A stretch of DNA of 48,567 nt from contig JAUYMI010000021.1 of NCBI GenBank assembly GCA_030698665.1, positions 1 through 48,567 on the forward strand, in the 5' to 3' direction. The DNA comes from a bacterium (GTDB lineage Bacteria; Patescibacteriota; Minisyncoccia; Minisyncoccales; UBA10102). Of the stretch, positions 23,844 to 31,807 are shown piece by piece. Position 1 is the stretch's first letter. Each line of letters begins with the position of its first letter. The notes under the pieces are model-generated. The model was not told the origin of the DNA. It saw nothing but the letters and a program-made list of their open reading frames with translations, and ran no database searches. Position numbers and translations under genes: made by a program.

Positions 23844-24269
23844 ATGGCAACTGTGAGCGCAAAACGTAAAACCGAGGAGGTCTACCACGAAGGAGTTGGG
23901 GGGAGAAAGACCGCTGTGGCGAGGGTCCGCATCTGGCCGGCCAAGACGAACAGTACTGTGATTAACAGCTCTTTTTCCGTGGATGAGTACTTCCCGACGC
24001 TCAACATGCGTCAGGCTCTCAGGGAGCCCTTAGAGCGCATTGGAGACACGAATCATTTTAAGGTTTCAATTGTCGTGAGAGGAGGAGGGAAGTCGGCTCA
24101 GGCCGAGGCCGCGCGGCATGGGCTCTCCCGGGCGCTGGTTTCCTATGATAAGGAATTCAGGACTCTTCTCAAGCGATTAGGATTCCTCAAGCGGGATCCG
24201 AGAATGCGGGAGCGAAAGAAATTCGGACTCAAGCGGGCAAGACGCGCCCGCCAGTGGAGGAAGCGATAG
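23844..24269 (+). CDS. rpsI: 30S ribosomal protein S9
   Basis: 141 aa. Motifs GVGGRKTAVARVRIWPAK, GGGKSAQAEAARHGLSRALVSYD and the basic tail RERKKFGLKRARRARQWRKR, whose end reaches the P-site tRNA. Last gene of the infA-rpsI operon; no terminator hairpin is visible in the 37 bp that follow. Confidence 0.97.
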   Translation: MATVSAKRKTEEVYHEGVGGRKTAVARVRIWPAKTNSTVINSSFSVDEYFPTLNMRQALREPLERIGDTNHFKVSIVVRGGGKSAQAEAARHGLSRALVSYDKEFRTLLKRLGFLKRDPRMRERKKFGLKRARRARQWRKR

Positions 24270-24294
24270 CCTTCTATCCTTCTGCACAGCATAG

Positions 24295-24300
24295 TACAAT
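24295..24300 (+). promoter_or_regulatory. Predicted -10 box for the DUF4349-like pair
   Basis: TACAAT at 24295-24300, exactly 6 bp before the ATG at 24307. The -35 region is poor (TTCTAT at 24272-24277). The fixed spacing to ATG matches other predicted leaderless starts in the window. Confidence 0.5.
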
Positions 24301-24306
24301 GACTCC

Positions 24307-24996
24307 ATGCGAGGCATACAACTGACAGCTCTCATTCTCGGAGGAGTTGCGGCAATCGGCACTGCCGTCTTTGGCTTTGCGGCTTTCTCTTTCCTCTATG
24401 AGCGCTTAACAGCGGAGTCAGAGGAGCGCGCGCTGTACGAACCGCTCATTCCGGAGTTAATTCCGTCTTGTGAAATTTCGGACGATACCGACTCGCAGAC
24501 GTATTCTCTCACCATACAATCTCCGAACGTTTCAGAAACCAGGGCTGATATTGAAGCACTCATTCAGCTCCAGGGAGGAGAGCTTGATTATGTATCAGAA
24601 TACACGAACTTCTTTTTTGGGACCTCACGACCCTCTACCCGCTCAGCAAGCATTTCTCTTGTGCTCCCACTGGAGGAGTCAGAGGCCTTTACCGCGAAGT
24701 TGAAAAGCATGAAACTCCCGGGATATCTCGTGTTTAAAAATGAGAGCACGCAGAATGAAACTACCACGTCGTTGCGCCAGCGATGCACTTCGCTCTCAAA
24801 CTCGCTTTCTCAGCTTCAGGCGGAAGAGAAGCTTTACCTCAGTCAGTTCAGAGAGCAGCCGACAGAAGAACTGGTTGAGAAGATAGCGGATGTCCGCAAC
24901 CAGGCTTTCTCACCAAGCGAGCAGTTGAGAGACGATCTCCTGAGATTTTTGAATAAGGCAAAGATCACCATATCAATTGAGGAGCTTCTTGGGTAG
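24307..24996 (+). CDS. Membrane-anchored DUF4349-like protein, copy 1
   Basis: 229 aa. A transmembrane helix at about residues 8-30 is followed by an outer domain: strands with TYSLTIQSPNVSETRADIEALIQLQGGELDYVSE, a second strand pair (ASISLVLPLEESEAFTAKLKSMK), then a Gln/Glu-rich helical hairpin (SLRQRCTSLSNSLSQLQAEEKLYLSQF) and a closing strand ITISIEELL. This order is that of DUF4349 proteins (strand-helix-strand halves split by a coiled coil). Function unknown. It is followed 5 bp later by a related gene. Confidence 0.6.
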   Translation: MRGIQLTALILGGVAAIGTAVFGFAAFSFLYERLTAESEERALYEPLIPELIPSCEISDDTDSQTYSLTIQSPNVSETRADIEALIQLQGGELDYVSEYTNFFFGTSRPSTRSASISLVLPLEESEAFTAKLKSMKLPGYLVFKNESTQNETTTSLRQRCTSLSNSLSQLQAEEKLYLSQFREQPTEELVEKIADVRNQAFSPSEQLRDDLLRFLNKAKITISIEELLG

Positions 24997-25001
24997 CCGC
25001 C

Positions 25002-25700
25002 ATGAGCAATACGAAAACGTTCGTCTGGGCAGTCGTTCTGGAGCTTGCGCTTATTGCGGGAACGGTTTTTGGCTCTTGGGTATTTTGGGGTCGTCTTGGC
25101 GAACTGAAAGCGCAGCGAGCCCCTCTTGAATCTGAGATTTCCGTTGCGCTGGATCTATGCGATTTTCCCACCACTGAAGGGAGAGGCCGGTTCCTGTTCC
25201 TCTCGCTGAATTCTCCCAAGTTTGAGGAGACCAAGCTGGCACTTTTGCAGCTTGCTGCCGGAGAGGGGAGAGAAGTTACTACGTCAAACGAATATGAGGT
25301 GCCGTCGTTTTCGGAGTTTTCGGGGGAGAGAGTGGCAACGAAACTGGCGTTTAACCTGTCGTTTTCAGCTCCTTTGGAAGACGCCGAACAACTTTTAGCA
25401 GAACTTAGGGATCTTCCTCCGGCATCTTTGGAGTTTGGGAACGAGTCGATGAATACCCAATCCCTGCGCTCAGTGGCCAGAGCATGCGAACAGGCGTTAT
25501 ATCTTTCACGTACCCTTCGGCTCACCGAGCAGTTTTACCTGCGCCAACTCGCAGAAAAGAGAGGATATGATGAAGCGCTGGTCAAGAAAGTGAACCAGGC
25601 GCGGAATACTGCTTCTCAGGTGCAGGAAAGCATAGCTTACCTTTATAATTATACGGCCGACAGAATCTCAGTTACCATTGCGCTTGAAGAGAAGCTTTAG
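25002..25700 (+). CDS. Membrane-anchored DUF4349-like protein, copy 2
   Basis: 232 aa with the same architecture as the preceding gene: N-terminal transmembrane helix at about 9-29, a charged stretch, strands (RFLFLSLNSPKFEETKLALLQLAAGEGREV), FNLSFSAPLEDAEQLLAELRDLPPASLEFGNESMNTQSLRSVARACEQALYLSRTLRL, a helical part and final strand ISVTIALEEKL. Sequence identity to copy 1 is low but the pattern around NES-x-N/Q...SLR...C...LS matches, so they are probably old tandem duplicates that may act as a pair in the envelope. Confidence 0.6.
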   Translation: MSNTKTFVWAVVLELALIAGTVFGSWVFWGRLGELKAQRAPLESEISVALDLCDFPTTEGRGRFLFLSLNSPKFEETKLALLQLAAGEGREVTTSNEYEVPSFSEFSGERVATKLAFNLSFSAPLEDAEQLLAELRDLPPASLEFGNESMNTQSLRSVARACEQALYLSRTLRLTEQFYLRQLAEKRGYDEALVKKVNQARNTASQVQESIAYLYNYTADRISVTIALEEKL

Positions 25701-25725
25701 ATTTTGAACGGTATTGAAAATGGGG

Positions 25726-25759
25726 AGCCCCGGACACACGAATGTGCCGGGGCTTTCTT
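25726..25759 (+). terminator. Strong intrinsic terminator after the DUF4349-like pair
   Basis: AGCCCCGG (25726-25733) / CCGGGGCT (25747-25754) with an inner CACA/TGTG extension and CGAA loop, followed by TTTCTT. On the minus strand the hairpin is followed only by CCCCATTTTC, so it is a weaker terminator for the convergent gene. Confidence 0.88.
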
Positions 25760-25800
25760 GTGTAGGTAACTAAATCTCGTTTAGGCAGTATGAGTTCCTG

Positions 25801-27072
25801 CTATGGGAGGAGTTGGATTGAAGAAGAGAGGACAGATCCAGAAAGAAGGTAGAGTTTCTTTTGGCTTTGCGACCAGAATACCTCAGGGGAGGTGAAGTTT
25901 GCGATCTCCACTGAGTTGAGGCGGTCCCTCGTATCGGTCTCCATAATCGTCACGTGATCTCCGGTGCTGAATACCAGATAGTGGGCCGATACCCATGAGA
26001 GATCGGACACGGCCTCGCTGAAACGAGTAAGAAACACTGTTTCCCCGGCTCTCCTTGCTGGCTGTCCTTCTTCGTCTTTCAGGTAGTAGAGCCAGAGCTC
26101 GGACCCCCGTTCAAGAACGAGTTTCTTGCCGTCAGGAGAGAGAAGGGTTCGTCCTATCCCAGAGAGAATGAGGGATGCTCCCTCGTTCTTGAGCAGGGAG
26201 AAGCCTTCGCGATCCAGCAGGAAGACATCTTGCCCGAAGAGCAGAAGCTTCAGAGAGGAGAAAGGACCCGTGGTTTCAGAGATCTTTCTGGTTGGGGTTG
26301 AGCTCCAGACGTCGCCCTTTGCGTCTATCCACAAGACACTCCCAGTTTCAGAGACGGCAAAGGCGACAGCGTCTTTCGTAAGCGTCAGAGAACTGTCTGT
26401 TTCGTAGTTGATCTGGCGTAGCGTTGTTCCTGATAGCGCAATGAGGCTATCAAGGGAGAATGCTGCTTGTCCGAGGGAGCCTGTGACCTCACATCCTGCC
26501 TGACACGAGCTGTCTTCCAACGTAAAGACCGAGTTTCCCAGGAGGAGGCGCGTCCCTTCCCTGCTCCAGATGACTTTTGCGAGAGACGAGGAAAGAGGAG
26601 TGCGCTCGTGCGTATCCAGGTTGAGGAGGTCGGTGCCCGAGAGAATAGCATACTTTCCGTTGGGAGAAAAGGAGGCCTGTCCCACGCCGCCTGCGACCTC
26701 AGTGAGCGCAAGGTCGGTTGGGATGAGAATGACATTTTTTGCTTCCGTGACCCCTCGGGGCTGCACCCCAAGCGTTTTGTTCCAGGAGTGGTATCCTTCT
26801 TTTGACACCGTCACTTCGTAGCTTGTATCTGCCAGGAGGTTGTCTACGAGTATGGTACCAAAGAGAAAGTCGGTTTGCTTCGGGTCCCTGTCCGCAACCC
26901 GCACGAGCGTCCTGCCGGGAACCGCTTTAATGTAGATGCCTCCTGTTTGTGAAAGGGATCGCCTTGACCAGTCAATGCGGTATCCCTGAGAGTACAGGAT
27001 GAGAAAGGGAGCTCCCGTGAGAAAGAGGAGGGAGAGCAGAAAGAAAAGCGCGCGCTTTGAGTTGGTTCTCAT
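25801..27072 (-). CDS. PEGA-domain / beta-propeller membrane protein
   Basis: 423 aa from the ATG at 27072 on the minus strand (MRTNSKRALFFLL). Starts further upstream (27108, 27081) overlap the predicted -10 and are rejected. A transmembrane helix at about 8-28 is followed by a PEGA-like domain (GRTLVRVADRD ... TILVDNLLADTSYEVTVSKEGYHSWNKTLGV) and then WD40/TolB-like repeats (SFSPNGKYAIL, LLSPDGKKLVLERGSELWLY, SWVSAHYLVFST). Such proteins are common in Parcubacteria; they would sit outside the membrane. Function unknown. Divergent from murA. Confidence 0.75.
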   Translation of the reverse strand: MRTNSKRALFFLLSLLFLTGAPFLILYSQGYRIDWSRRSLSQTGGIYIKAVPGRTLVRVADRDPKQTDFLFGTILVDNLLADTSYEVTVSKEGYHSWNKTLGVQPRGVTEAKNVILIPTDLALTEVAGGVGQASFSPNGKYAILSGTDLLNLDTHERTPLSSSLAKVIWSREGTRLLLGNSVFTLEDSSCQAGCEVTGSLGQAAFSLDSLIALSGTTLRQINYETDSSLTLTKDAVAFAVSETGSVLWIDAKGDVWSSTPTRKISETTGPFSSLKLLLFGQDVFLLDREGFSLLKNEGASLILSGIGRTLLSPDGKKLVLERGSELWLYYLKDEEGQPARRAGETVFLTRFSEAVSDLSWVSAHYLVFSTGDHVTIMETDTRDRLNSVEIANFTSPEVFWSQSQKKLYLLSGSVLSSSIQLLP

Positions 27073-27079
27073 TCGCTCC

Positions 27080-27131
27080 ATTATGCCCGAGATTTTCTGA
27101 GATTGCAAAAGGCGCGATTCTCAGCTACAAT
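27080..27131. promoter_or_regulatory. Divergent promoters sharing a palindromic -35 (PEGA gene / murA)
   Basis: TTGCAA at 27103-27108 is its own reverse complement. To the right, 17 bp away, TACAAT (27126-27131) serves murA; to the left, also 17 bp away, CATAAT on the minus strand (27080-27085) serves the PEGA gene. Start codons follow 11 bp (murA) and 7 bp (PEGA) after the boxes. Confidence 0.75.
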
Positions 27132-27142
27132 ACCTATGATTC

Positions 27143-28420
27143 ATGGAGAAATTCGTCATTCAAGGAGGTAAGCCTTTATCTGGGGAGATTGAGGTTCGGG
27201 GCGCCAAAAACGCCGCTTTTCCCGTGCTGGTGGCCACCATCCTGACTTCACAGGACTGTGTGATTGAGAATGTGCCGCGCATTGAGGACGTGTTCCGCAT
27301 GGTTGAGATTCTTGCCTCCATGGGAGCTAAGGTAGAGTGGATGTCCGAGAGAACCTTGAGAGTGAATGCCAAGACCCTCAATGTAGAGAGCCTGGACAAG
27401 GATGCCATTCTCAGGTTTCGGGGATCGGTCCTCCTTTTGGGAGCTCTTTTGGCGCGTTTTGGCACTGTCAATCTTCCTCAACCCGGAGGAGATATCATCG
27501 GAGCTCGGCCCATAGAAACACATCTGGACGCCTTTTCTCAGCTTGGAGTTGAGACCCGGCGTTCAAAAAACGGAGCTGGGATGAAGGTTTCTTCTCTCAG
27601 GAGTCTCCGGGAAACGATTCTCAACGAGTTTTCCGTGACCGCCACTGAGAATGTTCTGTTGTTTGCGGCAAAGACTCCAGGCACAACGCTTATTCAAATA
27701 GCGGATCAGGACTACCAGGTACAGGAACTCATCAAGGTGTTAGAGAAGATGGGGGCCTCAGTTGAGCCGGCAGGACCTCATGCCTACCGCGTACGAGGCA
27801 GGAAGGATTTGGGGGGATTCAAACATCGTCTCATGTACGATCCCATTGAGGCTGGCACCTTTATAGTTCTGGGGGCGGCGGTGCAGGGAGGCATTACGGT
27901 CAAGAATGTAGAGACCGGGTTTCTCCAGCTCTTCTTAAAACACATCCGTAGCTCGGGGATTCGTTTGGAGATTCTGAAAGGACGCAATGGAGCTGAGGAC
28001 GTGAAGGTTGCCGGAATAGAGAACTTCAAAATGGAGAAAATTCAGAGCATGATCTATCCAGGTGTTTCCTCAGACCTTCAGTCGGTGCTCGGCGTCCTTG
28101 CTACGCAGGCTAAGGGATCCACTCTGCTCCATGACCCTTTGTATGAGGGAAGGTTGAAGTACCTGGAAGAAATCAATAAGATGGGAGCAGAAATTTACTT
28201 TACCGATCCTCATAGGGCAATCATCAATGGCCCCACGAAGCTTAGGGGGACGGACCTCGGCGCGTTCGATCTCAGAGGGGGAGCGGCCGTGGTCATTGCA
28301 GCCCTCATTGCCAAGGGCCAGAGCACTATTTCCAACATCTACCAGATTGATCGGGGATATGAGAGGATAGAAGAGCGCCTCCAAGCATTGGGGGCCGACA
28401 TTCAGCGAATCAGAGTATGA
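27143..28420 (+). CDS. murA: UDP-N-acetylglucosamine 1-carboxyvinyltransferase, Cys-to-Asp form
   Basis: 425 aa, full length. Transfers enolpyruvate from PEP to UDP-GlcNAc, the first committed step of peptidoglycan synthesis. Motifs: GEIEVRGAKNAAFPVLVA near residue 14-31 (Lys22 and Asn23), RFRGSVLLLGALLARFG, GARPIETH, and AGTFIVLGAA. The active-site loop reads PGGDIIGARP, with Asp117 where most bacteria have Cys (C115 in E. coli). Asp at this place is known from fosfomycin-insensitive MurA of Mycobacterium and Chlamydia. First gene of a ten-gene operon. Confidence 0.96.
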   Translation: MEKFVIQGGKPLSGEIEVRGAKNAAFPVLVATILTSQDCVIENVPRIEDVFRMVEILASMGAKVEWMSERTLRVNAKTLNVESLDKDAILRFRGSVLLLGALLARFGTVNLPQPGGDIIGARPIETHLDAFSQLGVETRRSKNGAGMKVSSLRSLRETILNEFSVTATENVLLFAAKTPGTTLIQIADQDYQVQELIKVLEKMGASVEPAGPHAYRVRGRKDLGGFKHRLMYDPIEAGTFIVLGAAVQGGITVKNVETGFLQLFLKHIRSSGIRLEILKGRNGAEDVKVAGIENFKMEKIQSMIYPGVSSDLQSVLGVLATQAKGSTLLHDPLYEGRLKYLEEINKMGAEIYFTDPHRAIINGPTKLRGTDLGAFDLRGGAAVVIAALIAKGQSTISNIYQIDRGYERIEERLQALGADIQRIRV

Positions 28421-29430
28421 GCTTCTTTGTCTCAAAAATAGGGATTGATCTTGGGACCGCGAACTCCCTGGTCTTTGTGCCGGGCCGCGGAGTGGTGCTT
28501 AGTGAGCCCTCCGTGGTCGCGGTTTCAATGTCCGACAACACCATTCTTGCCGTGGGAGAGGAGGCAAAAGAGATGACGGGAAGGACTCCTGAGACCATCA
28601 GGGTGTTTCGTCCCATGCGCGACGGGGTGATCGCGGATTTTAGGATTACGCTGGCAATGATCCGGTACTTCCTGCACCGCGTGGTGCCCCGCTACCAGTT
28701 CGTAAAACCAGAGGTGCTCATTTCCGTTCCCGCGGGTATCACCTCCACTGAACGCCGGGCCGTGTTGGAGGCCAGCCAGCTGGCGGGAGCTAGGGCGACC
28801 TATGTGGCAAAAGAACCCATCCTGGCGGCCATTGGAGCTGGGATTCCGATTCATTCTTCCTCAGGACACATGATTGTTGACATCGGGGGCGGAACCTCCG
28901 AGGTTGCCGTCATATCGCTTGGAGGTATCGTGGTTGCCTCCTCGCTCAGGGTTGCAGGAGACAAGCTGGACCAGGCGATCTCAGAGTATATCAAAAAGAA
29001 GCACAACCTGGCCGTGGGAGAAAAGACGGCAGAGGAGATAAAGATGAAGATCGGCACGGCCGCCCCTTCCAAATCCGAGCAGTATCTGGAAGTGCGCGGG
29101 CGGGATCTTGTCCATGGACTTCCAAAGACCCTGAAGATTTCCTCAAACGAGATTGCGGAAGCCATCGCAGAACCGCTTTCTGAAATTGTGCAGGTCATCA
29201 AGACCCTGCTCAGAGAGACGCCGCCCGAACTCTCAGCTGACATTATGGACAAAGGGATGGTTGTTTCCGGAGGAGGAGCCTTACTCAAGGGGATTGATCA
29301 GCTGATTTCAAAATCCATCGGGGTTCCGTGTTTTATCGCTGACGATCCTATGCTCTGCGTGGTGAAGGGCACGGGAGTGGTGCTTGATAACCTGGAAGCA
29401 TACAAAAAGAGCATCATGACCAAGAAATGA
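28417..29430 (+). CDS. mreB: Rod shape-determining protein MreB, copy 1
   Basis: 337 aa actin-like ATPase. Phosphate-binding motifs IGIDLGTANSLVF near residue 7-19 and DIGGGTSEVAVISLGGIV near 151-168, and the adenosine motif region SGGGALLKGIDQLI near 287. MreB filaments under the membrane guide lateral wall synthesis. A second copy lies 4.6 kb downstream in the same operon. mreC and mreD are not in the window. Confidence 0.95.
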   Translation: MSFFVSKIGIDLGTANSLVFVPGRGVVLSEPSVVAVSMSDNTILAVGEEAKEMTGRTPETIRVFRPMRDGVIADFRITLAMIRYFLHRVVPRYQFVKPEVLISVPAGITSTERRAVLEASQLAGARATYVAKEPILAAIGAGIPIHSSSGHMIVDIGGGTSEVAVISLGGIVVASSLRVAGDKLDQAISEYIKKKHNLAVGEKTAEEIKMKIGTAAPSKSEQYLEVRGRDLVHGLPKTLKISSNEIAEAIAEPLSEIVQVIKTLLRETPPELSADIMDKGMVVSGGGALLKGIDQLISKSIGVPCFIADDPMLCVVKGTGVVLDNLEAYKKSIMTKK

Positions 29431-30182
29431 AGTCCCCCCAGTTTGCCTTTCTTGAATCCTCGCTCTCTTTGGGCCGTCTCTCCCACGCGTATCTCTTTTC
29501 GGGTACCGAGCGGGAACTCAAAGACCATGCGACTGTTCAGTTTCTTCAGCTTCTCTTGTCTGACGCATGCGGCAGCTGCAGGACGTGCCTCCAGATAGCT
29601 TCTTTTCAGCATCCGGACCTGGCATTGGTAGAGCCGCTTGAAGGAGAAGGAAAGATGAGAATCACGATTGACCAGGTGCGGGAGCTCAAGTACCGACTGA
29701 GCCTCGCTTCATACGGCGGGGGGCACAAGGTTGCCTTGCTCAAGCGCGCCGACCTGATGGCTTCAGACGCCCAGTCCTCGCTTCTCAAGCTGCTGGAGGA
29801 GCCTTTAGGCCAAACCGTGTGCATCCTGTCGGTCGATCACTCAGATCTTCTGCTGGACACGATACGGTCTCGTACCCAAGAGATCCAGTTTCGGGCACGA
29901 AAAGATCGCACCGCAGATTCTCTCAAGCACGGTTCTTTGAGAGCCAGGTTCAAACAGGCAAAAGAGCTGGGAGAAGGGGAGAAGGAGGCGCAGGAGGAAG
30001 CGCTTTTCGCCCTTGCCTCGGAGGCTCGTTCTCGCCTCCTTGCCGCCTCCTTGCATGGAACGCCCGAGGAGATGAGAAGAGCAGGAATCCTCGCCGTTCT
30101 TGGACTTAAGGCCGAGGAGGCCTTCGTTTTGGGACGCGGATCCTTGCGCCTTGCCCTGGAACAAGCATACATGGAACTCTAA
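29427..30182 (+). CDS. holB: DNA polymerase III delta' subunit-like protein
   Basis: 251 aa. Clamp-loader AAA+ like part: RLSHAYLFSGTEREL (Walker A position, degenerate: no GKT), a zinc module CGSCRTCLQIASFQHPDL near residue 49-66, HKVALLKRADLMASDAQSSLLKLLEEP (Walker B/SRC-like part) and DTIRSRTQEIQF. Known: delta' is catalytically inert and helps open the sliding clamp. It is shorter than E. coli HolB (334 aa) and lacks much of the C-terminal collar domain. Overlaps mreB and frr. Confidence 0.85.
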   Translation: MKSPQFAFLESSLSLGRLSHAYLFSGTERELKDHATVQFLQLLLSDACGSCRTCLQIASFQHPDLALVEPLEGEGKMRITIDQVRELKYRLSLASYGGGHKVALLKRADLMASDAQSSLLKLLEEPLGQTVCILSVDHSDLLLDTIRSRTQEIQFRARKDRTADSLKHGSLRARFKQAKELGEGEKEAQEEALFALASEARSRLLAASLHGTPEEMRRAGILAVLGLKAEEAFVLGRGSLRLALEQAYMEL

Positions 30183-30739
30183 TGTATCAAGACATCATTA
30201 CCGACACGAAACCTGAGATGGAAAAGACCCTGGATTTCTTCTCCAAGGAGATTGCGAAAATCAGGACGGGCGTTGCGACTCCGGCGCTCGTTGAGGATGT
30301 GCTGTGTGACGCGTACGGACAGAAGCTACCCATCAAGCAGCTTGCTGCCATCTCTTCCCCAGAGCGCCGCCAGCTGCTTATTCAGCCCTGGGATCCTTCG
30401 TGCATAGAACCCATTGAGCGAGCACTTCGTGGGTCTTTGAGCGGAATATCTCCCATTGTGGAGCAGAACTCCATCCGTCTTCAGCTTCCCCAGCTCACGC
30501 AAGAGGTGAGACAGGTTCTCTTTAAGATCCTGGGGGATAAGACCGAGGAAGCCAGGAAGGGTTTTCGCAAGTGGAGAGACGAGGCGTGGAGCAGGATTCA
30601 AGAGTCCTGCCGCAGGGGAGAGATTCGGGAAGATGACAAGTTCAAGGGCAAGGAAGAGCTTCAAAAGCTCGTGGATGAGTACATTGGCAAGGCAGAGGAG
30701 TTGGCCAATCGCAAGAAGAATGAAATTGGAACCATATGA
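30182..30739 (+). CDS. frr: Ribosome recycling factor
   Basis: 185 aa, the family length. Three-helix bundle with LDFFSKEIAKIRTGVATPALVEDVLCDAYGQKLPIKQLAAIS and the end DDKFKGKEELQKLVDEYIGKAEELANRKKNEI. With EF-G it splits post-termination ribosomes. Its start codon uses the last base of the holB-like stop (TAATG); its stop overlaps rseP. Confidence 0.97.
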   Translation: MYQDIITDTKPEMEKTLDFFSKEIAKIRTGVATPALVEDVLCDAYGQKLPIKQLAAISSPERRQLLIQPWDPSCIEPIERALRGSLSGISPIVEQNSIRLQLPQLTQEVRQVLFKILGDKTEEARKGFRKWRDEAWSRIQESCRRGEIREDDKFKGKEELQKLVDEYIGKAEELANRKKNEIGTI

Positions 30740-31803
30740 TATTTCTTTTTATTGCGATTTTTTCTCTGGTCACGCTTGTCGCTCTGCACGAGCTCGGTCA
30801 TTTTTTCCTGGCGCGGCTCTTTGGCGTGAAGGTTGAGGAGTTCGGATTCGGGCTTCCTCCTCGGCTCTTTGGGAAAAAGATCGGAGAAACCATCTACTCT
30901 TTCAACCTTCTTCCCTTGGGAGCGTTTGTGCGCATGCTTGGGGAGGAGCGTGCGGTTGCAAATGAACGGAGTTTCAGCTCAAAGCCGGTCTGGCAGCGAT
31001 CTCTCATCATTGTTGGGGGCGTGGCGGCTTTCTGGATCATCGCGTCCATTCTCCTCGCGTTTCTCCTTGGCACGTCCGGAATTCCTGCCAGCGTGCCTGA
31101 CACGTTCAATACCCAGGAGGCTCGGGTCATGGTGCTCGGAGTCGCAGCTGACTCTCCTGCCCAGGCGGCCGGGATCATGCCAGGAGATGTCATTCTCGGA
31201 TTTGGAGATGGGGCAAAGGTTACCAGAGTGTCTGAGGTACAGGAGGCTGTGGAGACATCTCGTGGAACTTCCCTGACGCTCTCTTTGCTGAGAGACGGAG
31301 TTGAGGAAGCTCACTCAGTGCAGATACGAGAAGAGGCACCAAGTGGTCAGGGCTTGCTCGGGGTTTCCCTGGCCCGCACGACGTTCCTCAAATATCCGTG
31401 GTATGAAGCGCCCGCGAGGGGGGTTCTGCTTTCAGGGCAACTTACCTGGGAGATTGTCCGCGGGTTTGCGGGGGTTCTCTCTGGAATCTTTTCTGGAGCG
31501 GGAGCCGCGGGCGCTCAGGTGATGGGTCCTATTGGCATTGTCCAGCTTCTCTCCGGCTCTTTACAGTCAGGGCTTTCCTCCTTCCTCTACTTTCTGAGTT
31601 TGCTTTCTCTCTACCTCGCTCTCTTCAACATTCTCCCTATCCCGGTCGTGGACGGGGGTCGGCTCCTCTTCCTCGGAATAGAGGCTTTGAGGAAGCGCCC
31701 CATTCCCGAGGCGATTGAGCAGAGGATCCATGGAGTCTTTTTCATTCTTCTGATCGCGCTCTTGATATGGGCGAGCATTCAGGATATCACAAGAATATTC
31801 TAG
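30736..31803 (+). CDS. rseP: RIP metalloprotease, RseP/site-2 protease family
   Basis: 355 aa membrane protease. Zinc motif HELGH at 18-22 in the first transmembrane helix, GVKVEEFGFGLPPRLFGKK and LLPLGAFVRMLGEE after it, a PDZ domain at about residues 125-205 (VLGVAADSPAQAAGIMPGDVILGFGD), and the third ligand motif NILPIPVVDGGRLLF near 300. It cuts membrane-anchored regulators or signal peptides within the bilayer. The target here is unknown. Confidence 0.95.
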   Translation: MIFLFIAIFSLVTLVALHELGHFFLARLFGVKVEEFGFGLPPRLFGKKIGETIYSFNLLPLGAFVRMLGEERAVANERSFSSKPVWQRSLIIVGGVAAFWIIASILLAFLLGTSGIPASVPDTFNTQEARVMVLGVAADSPAQAAGIMPGDVILGFGDGAKVTRVSEVQEAVETSRGTSLTLSLLRDGVEEAHSVQIREEAPSGQGLLGVSLARTTFLKYPWYEAPARGVLLSGQLTWEIVRGFAGVLSGIFSGAGAAGAQVMGPIGIVQLLSGSLQSGLSSFLYFLSLLSLYLALFNILPIPVVDGGRLLFLGIEALRKRPIPEAIEQRIHGVFFILLIALLIWASIQDITRIF

Positions 31804-31807
31804 GGCT

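Noticed and set aside
29427-30182. holB-like gene as a broken DnaX/AAA+ gene
   Set aside because: A degenerate Walker A is normal for delta'; the frame is intact and the length is close to short delta' forms.
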